This document shows, piece after piece, positions 59,932 to 64,000 of a stretch of 64,000 nt of DNA. Source of the DNA: Bradyrhizobium sp. NP1. GTDB lineage: Bacteria > Pseudomonadota > Alphaproteobacteria > Rhizobiales > Xanthobacteraceae. Made by a program: the position numbers and the translations under genes. Under the pieces are notes generated by a model. That model was not told the DNA's origin, did not search any database, and saw only the letters and a program-made list of their open reading frames with translations. The stretch's first letter is position 1. Each line of letters begins with the position of its first letter. Location of the stretch: NCBI RefSeq assembly GCF_030378205.1, contig NZ_CP127385.1, positions 6,984,001-7,048,000 of the forward strand, read 5' to 3'.

Positions 59932-59957
59932 GTCCTCGCGGTCCGAAAGAGCTTAGC

Positions 59958-59990
59958 CATGGCGGGCCTCGTGCCCGCCATGTGCATTTT
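59958..59990 (+). terminator. Hairpin after ecfG
   Basis: CATGGCGGGC (59958-59967) pairs with GCCCGCCATG (59973-59982) around CTCGT; followed by TGCATTTT. The T-run is short, so it is a weak rightward terminator. Confidence 0.6.
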
Positions 59991-60016
59991 GGCGATGCGC
60001 GATTCGCAAAATCGCG

Positions 60017-61675
60017 CTACCGCGGCGGGCGCACCGGCGCGGAGAATTTTTCGGTGCGATCGCGCTCGTTCATGTCGACCACGGTGTCCATCGGCGCGGT
60101 GAGCTCGTAGACATAGCTCACATCGGTGAAGTAGCGCTTGGCGACGCCGCCGAGCGCCTCCGGCGCGACGCGATCGAGCAGGATCACGCCGAAATCACTG
60201 TCGGTGCGGCGGGTCGCCTCGCTGGTGTTGAACTCCTCCCAGCGGAAGTGGAAGGTCTGCTCGGAGCCCTCGCCCGTCACCTCCCATTTCGCGGTGATGT
60301 GCGGATGCTTGCCGACCAGCGACAGTCCCTCGTCCGAATGCGAGGCCAGCTCGAAGAACAGAAGCGACAAGCTCTGGGCGGCGCGCGCGCTCACCGCGAT
60401 GTCGGGGCCGCTGACCGCGATGCGCTCGGCATGCGGGATGGCGCGCGCCTCGAACAGGCCCTTGAGCTGCACGCCCTGCCACTGGCTCTCGCTCAACAGC
60501 GACACCACGTTCGACATCGCGTGGATGCGCCCGATCAGCAGTTCGCGCGCCACGTCGATATCGGAGCCGTGCCGCAGCGTGCGCGTCACGATCGACTGGA
60601 TCACCGCCAGGATGTTCTTGACCCGGTGGTTGAGCTCGTCGATCACGGCGGTCAGCCTGCGCTCGAATCCGATCCGGACCTGGATTTCACGGGAAAGGCG
60701 CAGGTTGTTATAGGCGACATAGCCGAACAGGCCGCAGATGATGCCGGTCAGCGACAGGCCGATCGCCGCCACGATGGCCGCGGTCTGCTCGGCGCGCTTC
60801 ACGGCGTTGGTCTTGGCATAATAGGCAAGCCGCCAGTCGCGGTTGCCGAACGTCACCGTGCGCACCGCCGACGGCGGCGGGCTTGCGGGCGCGACCGTCC
60901 GCTCGGAAACCACGCCCCGGTCGTTCGCGACCAGCTCGCCATTGTCGTTGCGCGGATCCTTCAGCGCCACCGAGAACAGCGACAGGTCGTCGTTGGTGAG
61001 CATCAGCGGCGAAAGCTCGTAGGAAAACGTCACGAAGCCGGCCGGTGCAGTGGCGCCGGGCGGCACCACCGGCGCCGCCAGCATCAGCCCCATCGGTCCA
61101 TTGGCGCGCAACAGCGGCAGCGGATCGGAGGCGACCGGCTTTCCCGCCGCCATCGCCTGCGCCAGCATCGGCCCGACCACCGGATTGCTGTCGAGCGCCC
61201 GCCCCGGAAAGGTGCGCGTCTCCGCGTTGCGCGGCTCGACATCCATCAGCACGTCGATCGGCTGACTGATCGCCGCGGTATCGAGCGGCTTGTCGTCATA
61301 GTTGCGGATCGTCGGGTTGGCGAAGCCGGCGCTGGCGAGTTCACCGCGCGCTGCATCGAGATCGCCCGGCTTGAGCCGCGCCACCCAGCCCGCCACCACG
61401 AAATCGGTCTTGAACGCATAGATCGAGGAGCGCAGCGGCTCCAGCATGCTGGCCTTCACCACCGAGGGCGAGCGGAAAAGGCCCGACGCGACACGGGCCA
61501 GCAACTCGCGCTCGGTGAGACGGTCCTGCACCAGGCTGGCATGCACGTCGATCGCGCGCGCCAGCGCAATGCCGTCGATGGTCAATTCCTGGTCGTGAAC
61601 GCGATAGGCCGCAAGCCCGGAGAGCAGGACTCCGATGAGCGCGATGAAACCGATGATAAAGCCCAACCGAACCAC
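60017..61675 (-). CDS. CHASE-domain HWE-type histidine kinase with degenerate ATPase domain
   Basis: The 552-residue sensor has TM1 (LGFIIGFIALIGVLLSGLAAY), a CHASE extracytoplasmic domain (about 40-280: SSIYAFKTDFVVAGWVARLKPGD, LMDVEPRNAETRTFPGRALDSNPVV) and TM2 (AIVAAIGLSLTGIICGLFGYV). The HWE/HisKA_2 dimerisation helix carries phospho-acceptor His in ELNHRVKNILAVIQSIVTRTLRHGS. The ATP-binding domain is abnormal: the N-box reads FFELASHSDEGL instead of ELATNAxKHG, and the WxExGGP strand reads WEEFNTSEATR. It lies next to phyR-ecfG, where HWE kinases that phosphorylate PhyR are usual. It may be a partner or regulatory pseudo-kinase rather than an active kinase. Confidence 0.83.
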   Translation of the reverse strand: MVRLGFIIGFIALIGVLLSGLAAYRVHDQELTIDGIALARAIDVHASLVQDRLTERELLARVASGLFRSPSVVKASMLEPLRSSIYAFKTDFVVAGWVARLKPGDLDAARGELASAGFANPTIRNYDDKPLDTAAISQPIDVLMDVEPRNAETRTFPGRALDSNPVVGPMLAQAMAAGKPVASDPLPLLRANGPMGLMLAAPVVPPGATAPAGFVTFSYELSPLMLTNDDLSLFSVALKDPRNDNGELVANDRGVVSERTVAPASPPPSAVRTVTFGNRDWRLAYYAKTNAVKRAEQTAAIVAAIGLSLTGIICGLFGYVAYNNLRLSREIQVRIGFERRLTAVIDELNHRVKNILAVIQSIVTRTLRHGSDIDVARELLIGRIHAMSNVVSLLSESQWQGVQLKGLFEARAIPHAERIAVSGPDIAVSARAAQSLSLLFFELASHSDEGLSLVGKHPHITAKWEVTGEGSEQTFHFRWEEFNTSEATRRTDSDFGVILLDRVAPEALGGVAKRYFTDVSYVYELTAPMDTVVDMNERDRTEKFSAPVRPPR

Positions 61676-61963
61676 GCGGCTTACTCAGGAAATGAGGGAT
61701 TGGCGAGGCAGCGCTGAAATCATCTGGAATCCGCTCGCCTCTTCGCAAGCCACGACAGATTGGGCCCAACCGGGCGGGATAATGGAGGAGGCATCAGAAG
61801 CGCGCAACTAAACTTGGAGAGGAGGATTAACCGAGCCCCACCACGGGCTGGGCCGGCCAAGCCCCGGAGCAAGTCCGGAGAACGACAATAGCGTCACGCA
61901 GGATTGGTTCCGCCCCGCGCGCTGAAATCCTTCTAAAAAGCCCGCGACAGCCCGTCACAAGGG

Positions 61964-62614
61964 TTAACGCGCCGGCCTCGCGGCGCCGGCCGGCGCCGCC
62001 GGGCGCAGCCCACCTTTGGCCTCGATGAAGGCCGTGATCTTCTCCAGCCCCTCGCCCTTCTTCAGGTTGGTCATCACGAACGGCCGCTCGCCGCGCATCC
62101 GACGCGTATCCGCATCCATCTTGTCGAGCGAAGCACCGACATGGGGCGCGAGATCGATCTTGTTGATCACCAGGAGGTCGGAGCGGGTGATTCCGGGGCC
62201 GCCCTTGGAGGGGATCTTGTCGCCGGCGGCCACGTCGATCACATAGATCGTGAGGTCTGCAAGCTCGGGCGAGAAGGTGGCGGCGAGATTGTCGCCGCCG
62301 GACTCGATCAGCACCAGATCGAGACCGGGAAACTTGGCCCGCATGTCGGCAACGGCCGCGAGGTTCATCGAGGCGTCCTCACGGATCGCGGTATGCGGGC
62401 AGCCGCCGGTCTCGACGCCGGCAATGCGGTCCGCCGTCAGCGATCCCGAACGCACCAGGAACTCTGCATCCCATTTGGTGTAGATGTCGTTGGTGATGGC
62501 GGCGATGTCGTAGCGTTCGCGCAGCGCCTTGCAGAGCAGATCCATCAGCGCGGTCTTGCCCGAGCCGACGGGACCGCCGACGCCGACACGCAGGGGGCCG
62601 TGAGAACTAGCCAT
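61964..62614 (-). CDS. ureG: Urease accessory GTPase UreG
   Basis: The 216-residue nickel-insertion GTPase carries the P-loop [18 protein letters not shown] at about 11-28, [17 protein letters not shown], the metal-binding CPH motif in [39 protein letters not shown] and the G4 motif NKIDLAP. It uses GTP to drive nickel delivery with UreE, UreF and UreH to urease. A short Ala/Pro tail follows. Last gene of ureEFG in this window. Confidence 0.95.
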   Translation of the reverse strand: MASSHGPLRVGVGGPVGSGKTALMDLLCKALRERYDIAAITNDIYTKWDAEFLVRSGSLTADRIAGVETGGCPHTAIREDASMNLAAVADMRAKFPGLDLVLIESGGDNLAATFSPELADLTIYVIDVAAGDKIPSKGGPGITRSDLLVINKIDLAPHVGASLDKMDADTRRMRGERPFVMTNLKKGEGLEKITAFIEAKGGLRPAAPAGAARPAR

Positions 62615-62638
62615 GTCAGCAATCCCTCAATTGTTGTG

Positions 62639-62658
62639 GTCCCGGCGAACGCCGGGAC
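62639..62658. repeat. Intercistronic palindrome between ureF and ureG
   Basis: GTCCCGGCG/CGCCGGGAC (9-bp arms, AA loop) lies in the 66-bp ureF-ureG gap, same hairpin type as 23353-23375 and 49703-49726. As RNA it could shield the upstream message or modulate ureG level. Confidence 0.55.
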
Positions 62659-62680
62659 GGCGCCTGGGGTACCATCCGTC

Positions 62681-63406
62681 TCATGACCTGAACAACCGCG
62701 TGTACTGCGTCTCGTGCCTCAGGCCTGCCAGGTCGGCGCGGAAAGTCGCGCTGCCGAGATCGTCGAGCGAGGCCACTGCCGCGCGCGCGGCGGTGGCCGC
62801 GACCACGCTCTCGAGCGCGGCGAGCACGCGCTGGCTGTCGGTCTGGCCGAGCGGAACGAGGCGGCTGGCGGCCGAAATCCAGTTCGACGTCACCGCGTGC
62901 AGGAAGGCGTGCAGCAGCGGCCGCAGCGGAATTCCATGCATGGCGCCGACGATGCCGACCGCGACCGGGTAGACGATCGCGCCGTCGCATGCCGCCAGCG
63001 TCGCCTCCAGGCCATCGCAATTCCAGGCGGTGCGCGCGATCTCGACAAAGGCGCGGCCCTGCGCTGACGTCTCGAGCTGCCGCTCGCGCGAGGGCACAAA
63101 GGCCGCCGCAAGCTCCGCGACTTCTTTCAAAGCGATCTCATCGGCAGCTTCCGCCGCGCGATGCGCCTGCGCCAGGAAGACACCGTCGCAGAAACCCGAG
63201 CCGTCCGTGAGCATCGCGGCAAGCCAGTCCTGCAGCGTCGCCGCATCCCGGACGTCGGCCGCCTCCACCGCCCATTCGATGCCGCTGGAATAGGAGAAGC
63301 CGCCGACCGGAAAGGCCGGCGACAGCCAGGTCATGAGACGGTAGAGCGAGGCCGCCTCGCGCTCCGTCAGGTCACTCCGCGCCCGCTCCGGCTCATTTGT
63401 GGTCAT
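62681..63406 (-). CDS. ureF: Urease accessory protein UreF
   Basis: The 241-residue UreF starts at 63406 ([13 protein letters not shown]). [46 protein letters not shown] is the family hallmark, and [54 protein letters not shown] follows in the C-terminal half. It bridges UreG and the urease complex. Its start overlaps the end of ureE by 14 bp, coupling translation. The much longer in-frame extension to 63571 is a shadow of the His-rich ureE tail. Confidence 0.95.
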   Translation of the reverse strand: MTTNEPERARSDLTEREAASLYRLMTWLSPAFPVGGFSYSSGIEWAVEAADVRDAATLQDWLAAMLTDGSGFCDGVFLAQAHRAAEAADEIALKEVAELAAAFVPSRERQLETSAQGRAFVEIARTAWNCDGLEATLAACDGAIVYPVAVGIVGAMHGIPLRPLLHAFLHAVTSNWISAASRLVPLGQTDSQRVLAALESVVAATAARAAVASLDDLGSATFRADLAGLRHETQYTRLFRS

Positions 63407-63986
63407 GAGCATGGGAATGGCCGTGATGATGATCGTGGTCGCAATGCTCGTCATGATGGTGGTGGTCATGGTGGTGATCATGATCGCCATGATCGTGCGC
63501 ATGATCATGCGCGGCGTGATGCGGCGCGTGGTTCTCGGAAACGTGAGCATGCGCGGCGCCGGCATAGGCACCGCCCTCGGGATCGAACGGCGCCTCGATC
63601 GCGACGACGCGCGCGCCCAATCCCTTCACCATCGCCTCGATCACGTGATCCTTTCGGATACGCAGCGCCTTCGGCATGATCTGGGTCGGCAGATGGCGGT
63701 TGCCGAGATGCCAGGCGACGCGGATCAGATGATGCGGATCGGCCCCGCGAATCTCGATCAGCGGCTCGGGCGCTGCCACCACCTCGACCAGCCTTCCATC
63801 CTCCAGCACCAGGGCGTCGCCGCCGCGCAACGCCACGGCGTTTTCGAGATCGAGCAGGAATTCGAGGCCGCGCGTGCCGCACATCACCAGCCGCCGCCGA
63901 TGCCGGTCGTCGAAATCGAGCACGACGGTGTCGGCCGGCGCCGCGGTCCAGCGATGCTGCGGCTTCACATCCGTAGCGCGGATCAT
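63393..63986 (-). CDS. ureE: Urease accessory metallochaperone UreE with His-rich tail
   Basis: The 197-residue nickel chaperone has an N-terminal peptide-binding domain ([49 protein letters not shown]). The metal-binding domain contains [17 protein letters not shown] (the family's HxxNRH-like site) and [33 protein letters not shown]-terminal tail of about 50 residues is extremely rich in His and Asp ([15 protein letters not shown]), able to store several nickel ions. The start at 63986 fits the family. ureABC and ureD are not in the window; upstream genes probably lie to the right. Confidence 0.95.
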   Translation of the reverse strand: MIRATDVKPQHRWTAAPADTVVLDFDDRHRRRLVMCGTRGLEFLLDLENAVALRGGDALVLEDGRLVEVVAAPEPLIEIRGADPHHLIRVAWHLGNRHLPTQIMPKALRIRKDHVIEAMVKGLGARVVAIEAPFDPEGGAYAGAAHAHVSENHAPHHAAHDHAHDHGDHDHHHDHHHHDEHCDHDHHHGHSHAHDHK

Positions 63987-64000
63987 GCGGAGATCTTATC

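Noticed and set aside
63407..63571. Long N-terminal extension of UreF (Met/Thr/Ile-rich)
   Set aside because: It is the second frame of the His/Asp tail of ureE; UreF homology starts at 63406.

Overview
The window is high-GC alphaproteobacterial chromosome and fits Bradyrhizobium or a close Bradyrhizobiaceae relative. The main reasons are the PhyR-NepR-EcfG stress locus, an RcdA homologue, many rhizobial DUF families (DUF1192, DUF1465, DUF2849, DUF3551, DUF2865), a complete assimilatory sulfate block and dispersed palindromic repeats. No rRNA, tRNA, CRISPR array, phage or intact insertion sequence was seen. The organism call is inference from gene content, not a database match.

Layout. 0-5 kb: 5' part of an ABC exporter gene, rpmE, rcdA, a DUF1192 gene, a broken metG remnant and a quinone oxidoreductase. 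5-18.4 kb: a membrane PAS-GGDEF-EAL protein, a LysR regulator divergent from an RND pump/adaptor pair, a DUF3551 gene, a Tat-exported divergent superoxide dismutase, a diguanylate cyclase and galU. 18.5-31.5 kb: lytic transglycosylase, DUF459 protein, CsbD-like protein, TfdA-like dioxygenase, YqgE, DsbD-alpha-like protein, a polysaccharide flippase, a baeRF-type gene flanked by a duplicated piece of the flippase, TauE/SafE permease, and a bdhA/patatin pair. 31.5-32 kb: a CAP-domain lipoprotein.

32-43.7 kb is the sulfur block. The leftward run cysG, DUF2849, cysI, DUF934, cysH, cysP, cysT, cysW, cysA is divergent from cysD-cysNC. Together these encode sulfate import, activation, reduction to sulfide and siroheme synthesis. 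43.7-49.7 kb holds a methyltransferase, glcB behind a possible attenuator leader, a 51-residue membrane protein and a chemoreceptor. 49.7-53.7 kb is an envelope/stress block: L,D-transpeptidase, DUF2865, AI-2E-type permease, DUF883-like protein, a pentapeptide-repeat mini-ORF and a membrane protein. 54-58 kb has a candidate small RNA, a TetR regulator divergent from a thioesterase, tupBA without an ATPase, and an isochorismatase homologue lacking its nucleophile. 58-61.7 kb is phyR <-> nepR-ecfG followed by a CHASE/HWE-kinase-like protein. 61.9-64 kb is ureEFG.

Most useful cross-link: exact matches to the alphaproteobacterial EcfG promoter consensus (GGAAC, 16-17 nt, CGTT) lie upstream of the TauE/SafE gene, the 51-residue membrane protein, the L,D-transpeptidase, the AI-2E permease and the DUF883-like operon. 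A one-mismatch version precedes the CsbD-like gene. The window therefore appears to hold both the general stress regulator and part of its regulon. Repeats are the second theme: at least three dispersed palindromic families, two 15-nt tandem arrays and one duplicated gene end. Three rightward terminators (2.76, 44.84 and 54.38 kb) have no upstream rightward gene and point to leaders or small RNAs.
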